18,691 nt of DNA from CAYQDR01 sp964416315 (GCA_964416315.1 CAYQDR010000095.1:1-18691); one strand, 5' to 3'. Shown: positions 1-8,187, counted from the stretch's first letter. Numbers and translations are program-made. The notes: a model not told the origin generated them from the sequence alone.

Positions 1-61
1 TTTCGATGCGGTGATGCTGACTTATCTGGGGTGATGGTATGGAACTTCGGGCTAGGGAGGG

Positions 62-152
62 ACCCCACCCTCACCCCAGCCCTCTCCCTCCCCCGGGCGA
101 GAGGGAGTCTTGGTCCCTCTCCCCCACTGGGGGAGAGGGTAGGGTGAGGGGG
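62..152. repeat. Nested inverted-repeat element downstream of the TPR operon
   Basis: Outer arms at 68-88 and 131-150 are near-perfect reverse complements (CCCTCACCC...CCCTCTCCC type). Each is also part of an inner hairpin: CCCTCTC 80-86 pairs with GAGAGGG 99-105, and an 11-bp perfect stem joins 115-125 to 129-139 around the loop ACT. The element ends just before the stop codon (154-156) of the minus-strand TPR gene, so it lies immediately 3' of that operon and could terminate it. From memory, blocks of this CCCTCACCC/CCCTCTCCC type are scattered between genes in many GC-rich bacteria, so it is probably a dispersed REP/MITE-like repeat. Nothing else is recognisable in 1-61. Confidence 0.75.
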
Positions 153-153
153 C

Positions 154-3100
154 CTACGGCCGGGCGGCCCCCTTTCGCAGCACCTCTGCAGGATCCTCGC
201 CGAGGATCGGCCCGAGCTGCGTCAGCGCCTGCCGGGCCCACTGCGCGAGGGCCGGCTCCACCCCCTGGCGTGCCGCGAGCTTTCTGAGGAGGATCGCCGC
301 CTCGCGGGGCTTCTGCAGGCTCATGTAGCTCTGCGCCGCGCCCTGGAGCCCCCGGGCCGCCCACGGGCTGTCCGGGTAGAGGTAGGTCGCCCCCAGATAG
401 GCCGCGATCGCCGGCTCGTGCTCGCCCCGGAGCCGGAGGAGCTCGCCGAGCCACACGTGGGCCGACGCCGCGACCGCGGCGTCGCCCGTGTCCACCGCAG
501 CCTCGAGCGCCTGCTGCGCGGGCTCCCACTGCTGGGCGACGAGGAGGAGGTAGCCCCGGCGGAGCTGGATCGAGGGCGCGAGCGGGTCGCGCGGGTAGCG
601 CGAGAGGAACGCCTCGCTCGTCCGGACGGCGGCCTCGGGCTGCCCCGCCGCCTCCTGGGCCTGGACCAGGAGCGCGTAGGCCCGCGGGGTCCGCGGGTCG
701 CCCGGGACGGCATCCCGGAGGAACCCTTCGAGGGTCGACAGCGCCTCGGGGGCGTCCCCCAGGCCGAGGGCGACCTCGGCGAGCCCGATCCGCGCCGCGG
801 CCAGCACCTCCCCCTCGCCGACGCGCCGCAGGACCTCGCGGTACGCCTGCCGCGCGAGGGCGGGCCGCCCCCGCGCCGCGTCCCCGAGTCTCAGGAGCGC
901 GTCCGCCACGTACTCGCTCGTGGGCTGCTCCTTCAGGAGACGCTGCACCGCCAGGTCCGCCTGGTCCAGGTCCCCCCGCTCGAGCGCCGCGCCGGTGAGG
1001 CCGTACAGGAGCACCGCCGCGTACGCGTGCGCGGGGAAGCGATCCACGAACGCCGTCGCCCGCTGGCGAAACGCTTCGCGGTCGCCCCGGCTCACGGCCA
1101 CGAGCGCCAGGGCGTAGTAGGCGGGCAGGGCCACCTCGGCGGCCGCCGCGAAGCGCGCGCGGCCCAGCGCCTCGTCCGCCTCCGTGAAGCGCTGGCGCGC
1201 GAGGGCCGCCAGGCCCGCCCCGAGCCAGCTCGACAGCTCCGCCGGCGCCCAGTGGGCCGCCTGGCGGAAGTGGCGCTCCGCCGCCTCGTACTCCCCTAGG
1301 TGGTACCTGGCGATGCCGAGCGCCCGGTGGAGGAGCGCCTGGCGCGCAGGATCCGTCACGCGCGGCAGCAGCGGGTCGAGCTCGGGCGCGGCGAGCGCGT
1401 AGGCGCGGGCGCCCACGAGCAGGATCCCCCGGTTGAGCCGGATCAGCTCGATCTGCGGGTGCGACGGGGCGAGCTTCGCGACCTCGCGGAGGGCGTCGGC
1501 CGCCTGCGGCTCGCGCCCCAGGCGGAGCGACGCCTCGGCCATGGCGAGGTGCGCCAGCGCGGCGATCTCGACCTCGGAGGCGAGCGCCGCCTGCTGCCAC
1601 TCGCGCAGCGCCGTTTCGGAGTCACCGTCGCGGAGGAGCGCCCAGCCCAGCGCCAGGCGCGCCGCCGCGGCGCGTGGAGAGGCGGGGAAGTCCCGGAGCA
1701 CGAGGCGGAAGAGGGCGCCGGCGCGGTTCGGGTCGTCGCCCCGCGCGGCGGCTTCCGCCGTGAGGAGCAGAACCGCCTCCAGGAGCTCCGGGACGACGCC
1801 GGCGCGCAGCAGCGCCTCCCCCTCCGTGCGCGCGTCCCCGAGGCGCCCGGCCCGGAGCCCGAGCAGGCCGAGGCGATAGGCCGCCCGCTGGGCGAGGGCC
1901 TCGACGCGCCCGCTGTCCCGCAGCGAGCGGTACTGCCGGTCCGCGTCGGCGCCGGTGCCGAGCCGCTCCAGGCTCTCGCCGAGGCGGTAGGTCACGTACT
2001 CCTGCACCGGCGGCGGGAGCGGGACACCCGCGAGCTCGCGGTAGACGTCGAGGGCCTCCGCGGTCGCGCCGCGGCGGGCGGTCTCGTCCGCCACGAGGAC
2101 GAGCGCCGGCGCGGCGATCGGGTCCCGCAGCGCGTCCAGGCGCAGGCGCTGCGCCTCGTCGCGGGCGCGGGCGAAATCGCCGAGCGCGAGGTAGGCGCGC
2201 GCCAGGCCCGCGCGGAGCTGGGTCACGAGCTCGGCGCGCGGGCCGACGCTCGCCGCCCAGAGGAAACGGCGGACGGCCTCGTCCGGCGCGCCGCGCCCCA
2301 GCGCGATCCACCCCGCCTGGGCGATCGCGTCGGCACGCAGGGGGTGTGACGCGGCCGCGGCGGCGAGGAAGCGGTCGAGCGCCTGGCCGGCCGGCTCCGG
2401 CTGCTTCAGCCGGGCCTGGGCCACCGCACGCCAGAAGATCAGCTCCTCCACGAGCGCGGGCGGCGGCCCGGCGGCAGCGACGGCATCCCAGACCGGAATC
2501 GCCTCCGACGGCCGTCCGGTGAGGAGCCGCGCGACTCCATCCAGGAAGCGCGCCGGCAGCCCGACCGCGGGCGGGGCCGTGGGCGCGAGGGCAGGGACGA
2601 GCGCGCGCTGCGCATCGGCGACGTCCCCCCGGCGCAGGACGACCCACGCGTAGCCGAGCGCCGCGTACGGGACGAGCTCCGCCGGAAGATTGAGCGTCAG
2701 CGCCGTCCGGTAGCGGCGCTCCGCCTCGTCCCAGCGCACCTCCCGCAACGCCAGCTCGCCGAGCCACACGTACGCCGCCCCGGCCTGGGCGCCCCGCGGC
2801 TCACGGACCAGGCTCTCCTCGAAGGCGTCCCGCGCCTCGCGGAGCTCCCCGCCGAGCGCGCGGTGGACCCCGCACTCGGCGAGCCCGCCGGCCCCGCGGA
2901 GCGCGGCGAACGTGCAGGCGAACCCGCCCGGATCGCGGACCGCCGGAAGCGGCTTCGGCACGGCCGTGAGGAAGCGGGGGAGCGGGGGCGCACCGAGGTC
3001 GACGGCGGGAGCCGGGGGCGGCGGCGGGGGCTCGAGCGGCGGCTTCGCGATCCCGAGAGGGAGCGGCGTCACGGTGATCGCGAGCTCCGGCGTCGGGAAC

Positions 3101-3192
3101 TCCAGCGGGCGCGGCTCCGCCGCCTCCACCCCGGCGCACGGCTCCGCGAGGACGACGAGGAACGCGAGCGCGGCCAGCGCCCGCGCCGTCAC
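154..3192 (-). CDS. Large exported tetratricopeptide-repeat protein (1012 aa)
   Basis: I chose the GTG at 3192, which overlaps the upstream gene's stop as GTGA. The frame stays open upstream, but only as a shadow of that gene. Residues 1-23 form a signal peptide (hydrophobic ALAALAFLVVLA, likely cleavage near GVEA/AEP). A proline-rich linker (about 50-73) follows, then a Cys pair (C93, C107) that could form a disulfide. The rest, about 115 to 1000, is a continuous array of TPR-like helical hairpins rich in Ala, Leu and Arg, with repeated A.Y.LG and A..A...A signatures. No catalytic domain is visible. Such proteins are usually scaffolds for protein-protein contacts, here presumably in the periplasm or at the outer membrane. 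Translational coupling to the upstream TPR gene suggests the two act together. The partner process is unknown. Confidence 0.85.
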   Translation of the reverse strand: MTARALAALAFLVVLAEPCAGVEAAEPRPLEFPTPELAITVTPLPLGIAKPPLEPPPPPPAPAVDLGAPPLPRFLTAVPKPLPAVRDPGGFACTFAALRGAGGLAECGVHRALGGELREARDAFEESLVREPRGAQAGAAYVWLGELALREVRWDEAERRYRTALTLNLPAELVPYAALGYAWVVLRRGDVADAQRALVPALAPTAPPAVGLPARFLDGVARLLTGRPSEAIPVWDAVAAAGPPPALVEELIFWRAVAQARLKQPEPAGQALDRFLAAAAASHPLRADAIAQAGWIALGRGAPDEAVRRFLWAASVGPRAELVTQLRAGLARAYLALGDFARARDEAQRLRLDALRDPIAAPALVLVADETARRGATAEALDVYRELAGVPLPPPVQEYVTYRLGESLERLGTGADADRQYRSLRDSGRVEALAQRAAYRLGLLGLRAGRLGDARTEGEALLRAGVVPELLEAVLLLTAEAAARGDDPNRAGALFRLVLRDFPASPRAAAARLALGWALLRDGDSETALREWQQAALASEVEIAALAHLAMAEASLRLGREPQAADALREVAKLAPSHPQIELIRLNRGILLVGARAYALAAPELDPLLPRVTDPARQALLHRALGIARYHLGEYEAAERHFRQAAHWAPAELSSWLGAGLAALARQRFTEADEALGRARFAAAAEVALPAYYALALVAVSRGDREAFRQRATAFVDRFPAHAYAAVLLYGLTGAALERGDLDQADLAVQRLLKEQPTSEYVADALLRLGDAARGRPALARQAYREVLRRVGEGEVLAAARIGLAEVALGLGDAPEALSTLEGFLRDAVPGDPRTPRAYALLVQAQEAAGQPEAAVRTSEAFLSRYPRDPLAPSIQLRRGYLLLVAQQWEPAQQALEAAVDTGDAAVAASAHVWLGELLRLRGEHEPAIAAYLGATYLYPDSPWAARGLQGAAQSYMSLQKPREAAILLRKLAARQGVEPALAQWARQALTQLGPILGEDPAEVLRKGAARP

Positions 3193-4607
3193 GACGGGGC
3201 CGCCTTCTTGGCCTTCGGCTTGGCCTTGGGTGCCTCGCGCGGCGCCGGCTTGTCGTGGGCTTCGAGCCCCTGGAGGCGAGTCTTGGCCCAACGGGTCAGC
3301 TCGGCATCCTCCGCGTCCCGGGCGATCTCCTGGTAGGCGCGCCGCGCGGCCTCCACGTCCTTCTCGACCTCGGCGACGAGGCCGACGCCGGCCAGGGCGC
3401 GGAAGCGCTCGCTCGAGCGCGCCGGCGCCTCGCCGAGCGCCGCCTCGTACGCCCGGGCCGCCTCGGGCGTCTTCCCGCCCCGGAGCGCGCTCTCCCCGAG
3501 CGTCAAGAGCGCTTCGAGCCGGGACGGTCCCCCGGCCTCCGCCACCTCCCGGGCGAGCTCCATCGCCTGGTCGAACTGCTTCCGCTTGAGGTGGAGGTTG
3601 GCGAGGTCGAGCCCCGCTGCCGCGGCCAGCGCGTCCCGGGGGTGCTCGCGGCGGAGCGCCGTCCAGGCCGCCTCCGCCTCGGCCGTCCGGCCGAGGCGCT
3701 GGGCGAGGTCGCCGGCGTGATGGAGGGCCCCGGGCGCGAGCGGGTGGGCCGGGGCGCGCTTGGCGAGCGCCTGGTACTGCTCGAGCGCTTCCCGGGCCCG
3801 CCCGGCCCGCTCGTGCGCCTCCGCGAGGACCCACCGCGCGTTGGGGGCGAGGTCGTGCCCCGGGTGGGCCGTCACGAACGCGGCGAGCGTCCGGACGCCT
3901 TCGGCGCTCCGTCCCGCCTCGAGCTGGCTGATGCCGAGGAGGTACCGCACCTCGGGGAGGAAGTGGCTCTTCGGGAAGCGGCTCGCGTACGTCGAGAGCA
4001 GGGGCAGCGCGTCGCCCCAGCGCTGGAGGCGGACGAGCTCGCGCGCCAGGGCGTAGGCCGCCGAGGGGGCCAGGTCGCGCCCGACGTGATCCCGGAGGAG
4101 CGCCTGCAGGCTCGCCAGCGCCTCGTCGGAGCGACCCAGTTCGAGCTCGGCGAACGCGCGCGCATAGAGCGCGTCGGCGGCCTGCGCCGAGCGCGGGTAC
4201 TGGCGGAGGAAGACCGTGTAGCGCTCGCGCGCGAACTCGAAGCGACGCAGGCGGAACAGCGTCTCGGCCTGCCAGTACAGGGGCTCCCCGGCGGTGATGA
4301 CCGTGAGCGGGAGGGCCTCGGACGCCTGGAACTCCGTCAGCGCCTCCGCGAAACGGCCCATCGCGAACGCGGCCTTGCCACGGAGGAAGGCGGCGTCGCC
4401 CCGTCGCGGGTCGGCGGGGGCGACCCGCGCGAACCGCCCCAGTTGCTCGTAGGCCAGGTCGTAAAGACCGTCCTCGAACGCCCGGACACCGACCGCCCAG
4501 AACCGGTCCGGGGCCGGCATGGCCGCGCCCGCCGTGCGCACACCGGCCCCGAGGGCGACGCCCAGCACGAAGAGGGTCAGGAGCTCGAGAAGGCGCCGAG
4601 GCCGCAT
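3189..4607 (-). CDS. Exported TPR-repeat protein (472 aa), first gene of the operon
   Basis: The frame is open to 4730, but the ATG at 4607 is preferred: it has a Shine-Dalgarno GAGGGAG about 6 bases upstream and opens directly into a signal peptide (MRPRRLLELLTLFVLGVALG, Ala-rich cleavage region near residue 28). The mature part is TPR-like repeats (about 30-440) of the kind in YbgF/CpoB and BamD-like envelope proteins, including phrases such as FPKSHFLPEVRYLLGISQLEAG. The last 25 residues are Lys/Ala/Pro-rich (APREAPKAKPKAKK) and probably disordered. No enzyme motif is seen. The stop codon overlaps the GTG of the 1012-aa TPR gene by 4 bases, so the two are co-translated. I cannot name the pathway; an envelope assembly or secretion scaffold is the natural guess. 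Confidence 0.85.
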   Translation of the reverse strand: MRPRRLLELLTLFVLGVALGAGVRTAGAAMPAPDRFWAVGVRAFEDGLYDLAYEQLGRFARVAPADPRRGDAAFLRGKAAFAMGRFAEALTEFQASEALPLTVITAGEPLYWQAETLFRLRRFEFARERYTVFLRQYPRSAQAADALYARAFAELELGRSDEALASLQALLRDHVGRDLAPSAAYALARELVRLQRWGDALPLLSTYASRFPKSHFLPEVRYLLGISQLEAGRSAEGVRTLAAFVTAHPGHDLAPNARWVLAEAHERAGRAREALEQYQALAKRAPAHPLAPGALHHAGDLAQRLGRTAEAEAAWTALRREHPRDALAAAAGLDLANLHLKRKQFDQAMELAREVAEAGGPSRLEALLTLGESALRGGKTPEAARAYEAALGEAPARSSERFRALAGVGLVAEVEKDVEAARRAYQEIARDAEDAELTRWAKTRLQGLEAHDKPAPREAPKAKPKAKKAAPS

Positions 4608-4709
4608 CGTCCGCTCCCTCGCTCGCGGGAGACGCTCCTTGGCGGCCCGTCGGCCTAAATCGGGCGCTTCACGTAGCATTACCGCAACGCTCAAGGTGTT
4701 CCGCTCCGA

Positions 4710-4777
4710 GCGCCGGCTTTGCCGGCGCAACCCCCTCCGGGGGGGAGGTCCGGAAGGGGGGCGTAGCCCCCCTCCGG
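4710..4777. repeat. Three consecutive GC hairpins in a divergent intergenic region
   Basis: Hairpin 1 is an 8-bp perfect stem 4710-4717/4721-4728 (GCGCCGGC-TTT-GCCGGCGC). Hairpin 2 is a C5/G5 stem starting at 4731. Hairpin 3 has a 7-bp perfect stem 4756-4762/4766-4772 around GTA, extended by CCGGA 4750-4754 pairing with TCCGG 4773-4777 across a one-base bulge. The block lies between divergent genes (starts at 4607 minus and 4855 plus), where no terminator is expected, so a dispersed repeat or a regulatory structure is more likely. The remaining bases of 4608-4854 show nothing else except the promoter listed separately. Confidence 0.7.
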
Positions 4778-4842
4778 GTGAAGCGTAGCAGATGTTCGCC
4801 GGGGCCCGGCCGGAATCGATGGCTGCACCTTCGGGACAGGGC

Positions 4843-4848
4843 TATACT
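4843..4848 (+). promoter_or_regulatory. -10 element (TATACT) of the HAD gene, leaderless layout
   Basis: TATACT is followed by exactly six bases and then the GTG at 4855, so transcription would start at or next to the start codon. The -35 region (about 4820-4825, TGGCTG) is a weak match. There is no Shine-Dalgarno sequence before the GTG, which fits a leaderless mRNA. Confidence 0.55.
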
Positions 4849-4854
4849 GCCGGC

Positions 4855-5487
4855 GTGCGCGCCGTCTGCGCCTTCGATCTCGACCACACCCTCGTCCGGT
4901 CGCCGCTGGACCTCCGGGCCATGCGGGCCGACATCCGGGCCTTCGCGGCCGTCCGGGACGTCCCCCTGCCGCCGGCCGCCGTCGCCTGGACGGTCGCCGA
5001 GACCATCGCCGCCGTCCGCGCGCACGCGCCGGCGCTCGAGGCCGGCTGCTGGGCCATCGCGCGCGAGCACGAGACGCGGGCGCTCGACGCGGCGTCGTGC
5101 GAGCCGGGCGCCCCCGAGGCACTCGAGGCCCTGCGGGCGGGCGGCGTCGCGCTGGCCGTCTGGACGAACAACGCCCGGCCCGCGACGGAGCACGCCCTGG
5201 CCCGTTGCGGCCTCGCCCGCTTCTTCACCACGGTCGTCACGCGGGACGAGGCGGCGCTCAAGCCCGATCCGGCCGGGCTCCGGCTCCTCCGCGCCGCCCA
5301 CCCCGGGCCGCCGATCTGGGTCGTCGGCGACTCCTGGGTGGACGGCCTGGCCGCCCAGGCCGGCGGCGCGCCGTTCATCGCCTACGCTGCGGACCCGGAC
5401 GAGCTCCTCCGGCGCGGCGTCCTCCCGCGACTCGTCATCCACGACCTCCGCGCGCTGCCGGGGTGGCTCCTCTCGGCGGCCGCCTGA
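4855..5487 (+). CDS. HAD-superfamily phosphatase (210 aa)
   Basis: The protein is a haloacid-dehalogenase-type hydrolase resembling phosphoglycolate phosphatase-like (subfamily IA) enzymes. All four HAD motifs are visible: FDLDHTLV close to the N-terminus (nucleophile and acid/base Asp), WTNN (motif II Thr), the Lys of ALKPDP (motif III), and VGDSWVDG (motif IV acidic pair). A cap region of about 60 residues between motifs I and II fits a helical C1 cap. The frame is open from an ATG at 4792, but the GTG at 4855 is preferred because the family normally starts a few residues before the DxD motif and because TATACT sits six bases upstream. It is monocistronic. The substrate cannot be told from sequence; a phosphorylated metabolite is expected. 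Confidence 0.85.
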   Translation: MRAVCAFDLDHTLVRSPLDLRAMRADIRAFAAVRDVPLPPAAVAWTVAETIAAVRAHAPALEAGCWAIAREHETRALDAASCEPGAPEALEALRAGGVALAVWTNNARPATEHALARCGLARFFTTVVTRDEAALKPDPAGLRLLRAAHPGPPIWVVGDSWVDGLAAQAGGAPFIAYAADPDELLRRGVLPRLVIHDLRALPGWLLSAAA

Positions 5488-5670
5488 GCCCCCGGGCCGA
5501 GAACCGTCGCATCTCTGCGTCGTCAGAGCTCGCCGGGACGCGCTCGGCCTGCGGCCTCGCGGGCGTCCCGCCCCTCCGGTCGGGTCGTCGGCGGGCCTCA
5601 ACGTATGCGGCATACGCCTCGGCCCGCCTCCTCCCTGCGTCCTTGTTCTGCTCGGTTCTCGGCCCGGGGC
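5488..5670. repeat. 183-bp element bounded by 17-bp perfect inverted repeats
   Basis: Arm 5490-5506 (CCCCGGGCCGAGAACCG) is the exact reverse complement of 5653-5669, and each arm extends by GC outward with a one-base bulge. Inside are two more palindromic units: CGGGACGC 5534-5541 with GCGTCCCG 5563-5570, itself enclosing GGCC-TGC-GGCC; and GGCGGGCC 5590-5597 with GGCCCGCC 5621-5628, enclosing the near-perfect palindrome CGTATGC-G-GCATACG 5602-5616. The element starts at the HAD stop codon and ends seven bases before the rarA -10 box. It could be a MITE-like repeat, a structured RNA or an elaborate terminator. It fills most of the 201-bp gap, in which I see no gene. Confidence 0.7.
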
Positions 5671-5676
5671 GCGCCG

Positions 5677-5682
5677 TATAAT
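5677..5682 (+). promoter_or_regulatory. -10 element (TATAAT) of rarA, leaderless layout
   Basis: A consensus TATAAT stands out in a very GC-rich background and is followed by exactly six bases, then the rarA GTG at 5689. The -35 region would lie inside the right arm of the 183-bp inverted-repeat element (about 5654-5659, GGTTCT, poor match). No Shine-Dalgarno sequence precedes the GTG, so a leaderless transcript is predicted. Confidence 0.65.
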
Positions 5683-5688
5683 TGAGGC

Positions 5689-7056
5689 GTGGAGCTGTTC
5701 GAGCACGCGACGCGCGAGGCCCGGCGGGCCGTGGCGCCGCTCGCGGAGCGGATGCGACCCCGGACCCTCGGCGAGTTCGTGGGGCAGCCGCATCTCCTCG
5801 GCGAGGGTCGCGCGCTTCGCGCGGCCCTCGAGACCGGCGACCTCCACTCGATGATCCTCTGGGGGCCGCCCGGCAGCGGGAAGACGACCCTCGCCGCGCT
5901 CCTCGCCACGCAGGCCCGCGCGCACTTCTCGGCCTTCTCCGCCGTCCTCTCCGGCGTCAAGGAGATCCGGGCGGTCATCGGCGAGGCCGAGGACCGCCTC
6001 CGGCTCCGCGGCCAGCGCACGGCGCTCTTCGTGGACGAGATCCACCGCTTCAACAAGGCACAGCAGGACGCCTTCCTCCCGCACGTCGAGCGCGGCACCC
6101 TCATCCTCATCGGCGCGACGACGGAGAACCCCTCGTTCGAGGTGATCTCGGCGCTGCTCTCGCGGTGCCGGGTCTACGTGCTGCACCGCCTGACGGAGGA
6201 GGAGATCACCACGATCGTCCGGGGGGCGCTCGCCGACGTCGAGCGCGGGCTCGGCGCGCTCTCACTCGAGGCCGACCCCGAATCCCTCGCCGCGATCGCC
6301 CGGCTGGCGGACGGCGATGCCCGGAGCGCCCTCAACGTCCTCGAGGTCGCGGCGCGGCTCGTCACGGACGCCGGCGGGGACCGGCGGCTCCCGGCGACGG
6401 TCATCGAGGAGGCGGCGCAGCGGAAGGCGCTCCTCTACGACAAGGCGGGCGAGGAGCACTACAACCTGATCAGCGCGCTCCACAAGTCCGTCCGCGACTC
6501 GGACCCGGACGGCGCGCTCTACTGGCTCGCGCGGATGCTCGAGGCCGGCGAGGACCCGCTCTACGTCGCGCGGCGCCTCTGCCGCATGGCCATGGAGGAC
6601 GTCGGGCTGGCCGATCCGCAGGCGCTCGCCGTCACGCTCTGGGCCAAGGACGCCTACGACTTCCTCGGCACGCCCGAGGGCGAGCTGGCCCTCGCCGAGG
6701 CCGCGGTCTACCTCGCCTGCGCGCCGAAGTCGAACGCCGTCTACACCGCGTTCGGTGAGGCGCGCGAGGACGTCCACACCCGCCCCGCCGAGCCCGTCCC
6801 GCTCCACCTCCGGAACGCGCCGACCCGCCTGATGCGGGACCTCGGGTACGGGCGAGAGTACCGGTACGCTCACGACGCGCCCGAGGCGGCCGAAGCCCAG
6901 CTCGACCAGGAGCACTTGCCCGAGGCGCTGCGCGGCCGCCGCTACTACCACCCGGTGCCGCGCGGCGCCGAGGCGGAGATCCGGGAGCGGCTCGAACGCT
7001 GGCGGCGGCTGCGAGAGCGGGCGCGCGCCGGCGGCGGCACGCCGGAGGGCGCGTGA
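5689..7056 (+). CDS. rarA: Replication-associated recombination ATPase RarA (MgsA family), 455 aa
   Basis: RarA is a clamp-loader-like AAA+ ATPase that acts at stalled replication forks. Visible motifs: Walker A GPPGSGKT (59-66), Walker B LFVDEIHRFNKAQQDAFLPH (113-132), which is diagnostic of the family, sensor 1 GATTENPSF (142-150), and an arginine-finger region ALLSRCRVYVL. The C-terminal half carries the family tetramerisation region, with phrases such as YDKAGEEHYNLISALHKS and RLCRMAMEDVG, and ends in the usual YYHPVPRG tail. Length is normal for the family. The GTG at 5689 is chosen from the TATAAT six bases upstream and the natural N-terminus (ELFEHA...). The stop overlaps the ddl start (GTGA, 7053-7056), so ddl is probably translationally coupled. 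The pairing with ddl is not functionally obvious. Confidence 0.97.
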   Translation: MELFEHATREARRAVAPLAERMRPRTLGEFVGQPHLLGEGRALRAALETGDLHSMILWGPPGSGKTTLAALLATQARAHFSAFSAVLSGVKEIRAVIGEAEDRLRLRGQRTALFVDEIHRFNKAQQDAFLPHVERGTLILIGATTENPSFEVISALLSRCRVYVLHRLTEEEITTIVRGALADVERGLGALSLEADPESLAAIARLADGDARSALNVLEVAARLVTDAGGDRRLPATVIEEAAQRKALLYDKAGEEHYNLISALHKSVRDSDPDGALYWLARMLEAGEDPLYVARRLCRMAMEDVGLADPQALAVTLWAKDAYDFLGTPEGELALAEAAVYLACAPKSNAVYTAFGEAREDVHTRPAEPVPLHLRNAPTRLMRDLGYGREYRYAHDAPEAAEAQLDQEHLPEALRGRRYYHPVPRGAEAEIRERLERWRRLRERARAGGGTPEGA

Positions 7057-8165
7057 GACGGCTGCGGGTCGGCGTCGTCTTCGGCGGCCGCTCGCGCGAG
7101 CACGAGGTCTCGCTCGCCTCCGCCGCCTCCGTCCTGGGCGCCATCGACCGGACGCGCTACGAGGTCGTCCCGATGGGGATCGCCAGGGACGGGCGCTGGC
7201 TCGTCGGCGGCGATCCGCTCCGAGCCCTCGCGGAGCGCGCCGGGATCACCCTCGCGCTGCCGCCCGGGCCGGCGGAGGCGGCGCCGCGGACGGAGGGGGG
7301 CACCGACCTCGCCCGCGCGGAGACGGCGGGGGGGCTCCCCGCAGGGGTGGCGGCATCGCTCGACGTGATCTTCCCGGTCATCCACGGACCCTATGGTGAG
7401 GACGGGACGCTCCAGGGGCTCTTCGAGCTGGCCGACCTCCCCTACGTCGGCGCCGGGGTGCTCGGGTCCGCCGTCGGGATGGACAAGGCGACGATGAAGG
7501 CCGTGTTCCGCGCCCACGGCCTCCCCGTGGTGCCGCACCTGGTGGTGCGCGAGCCCGAGTGGGCAGCCGACGGCACCACGATCGCCGGGCGCGTCGTGCG
7601 GGAGCTCGGGTACCCCTGCTTCGTCAAGCCCTCGAACCTGGGCTCGAGCGTCGGGATCAGCAAGGTGCGCGCCGCGGCCGACCTCGCGAGCGCCGTCGAG
7701 GGCGCGTTCGCCCACGACCGGAAGATCCTGATCGAGCGCGCGGCGGTCGGGCGCGAGATCGAGGTCAGCGTCCTCGGCAACGACCGCCCCGAAGCGTCCG
7801 TGCCCGGCGAGGTGCTCCCGGGCAAGGAGTGGTACGACTACGAGGCGAAGTACACGGACGGGATCGCGAAGCTCGTCATCCCGGCGCCGCTGCCGCCCGA
7901 GCTCTCCGAGCAGTTCCGCCGGCTCGCCGTCGCCGCGTTCCGCGCGATCGACGCCGCGGGGCTCGCGCGCGTGGACTTCTTCCTCGAGGGCGACGATCGC
8001 ATCTGGGTGAACGAGATCAACACGATTCCCGGCTTCACCCGGTTCTCGGCCTACCCGCGGCTCTGGGAGGCCTCGGGGCTCCCCTACCCCCGCCTCATCG
8101 ACCGCCTGATCGAGCTGGCGCTGGAGCGGCACGCACAAAAACGTCGCGTGGGCGGACCCGGGTGA
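7053..8165 (+). CDS. ddl: D-alanine--D-alanine ligase (370 aa)
   Basis: It makes D-Ala-D-Ala in the cytoplasm for the peptidoglycan stem peptide, using ATP. It is an ATP-grasp enzyme with the family motifs in order: FGGRSREHEVSLAS (10-23, catalytic Glu), FPVIHGPYGEDGTLQG (107-122), GSAVGMDK (138-145), KPSNLGSSVGISK (192-204), the omega-loop WYDYEAKYTDG (260-270) and NEINTIPGFT (320-329, Mg-binding Glu/Asn). The Tyr-containing YDYEAKY loop is that of true D-Ala ligases rather than VanA-type D-Ala-D-Lac ligases. A Pro/Ala/Gly-rich stretch at about 66-100 is a variable insertion. The GTG start overlaps the rarA stop by 4 bases. The murG-family gene follows after 22 bases, giving a small wall-precursor cluster. 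Confidence 0.97.
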   Translation: MRRLRVGVVFGGRSREHEVSLASAASVLGAIDRTRYEVVPMGIARDGRWLVGGDPLRALAERAGITLALPPGPAEAAPRTEGGTDLARAETAGGLPAGVAASLDVIFPVIHGPYGEDGTLQGLFELADLPYVGAGVLGSAVGMDKATMKAVFRAHGLPVVPHLVVREPEWAADGTTIAGRVVRELGYPCFVKPSNLGSSVGISKVRAAADLASAVEGAFAHDRKILIERAAVGREIEVSVLGNDRPEASVPGEVLPGKEWYDYEAKYTDGIAKLVIPAPLPPELSEQFRRLAVAAFRAIDAAGLARVDFFLEGDDRIWVNEINTIPGFTRFSAYPRLWEASGLPYPRLIDRLIELALERHAQKRRVGGPG

Positions 8166-8187
8166 GTCCCCGCTCCCCTCTCCCCCG

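Noticed and set aside
71..1600. A 509-codon minus-strand frame overlapping the large TPR gene
   Set aside because: Low-complexity Arg/Ala/Gly/Pro translation; the overlapping 1012-aa frame has a signal peptide and TPR repeats.
3193..3834. A 214-codon in-frame extension upstream of the 1012-aa TPR protein
   Set aside because: It lies inside the upstream TPR gene in another frame and would bury the signal peptide; the GTGA-coupled GTG is the better start.
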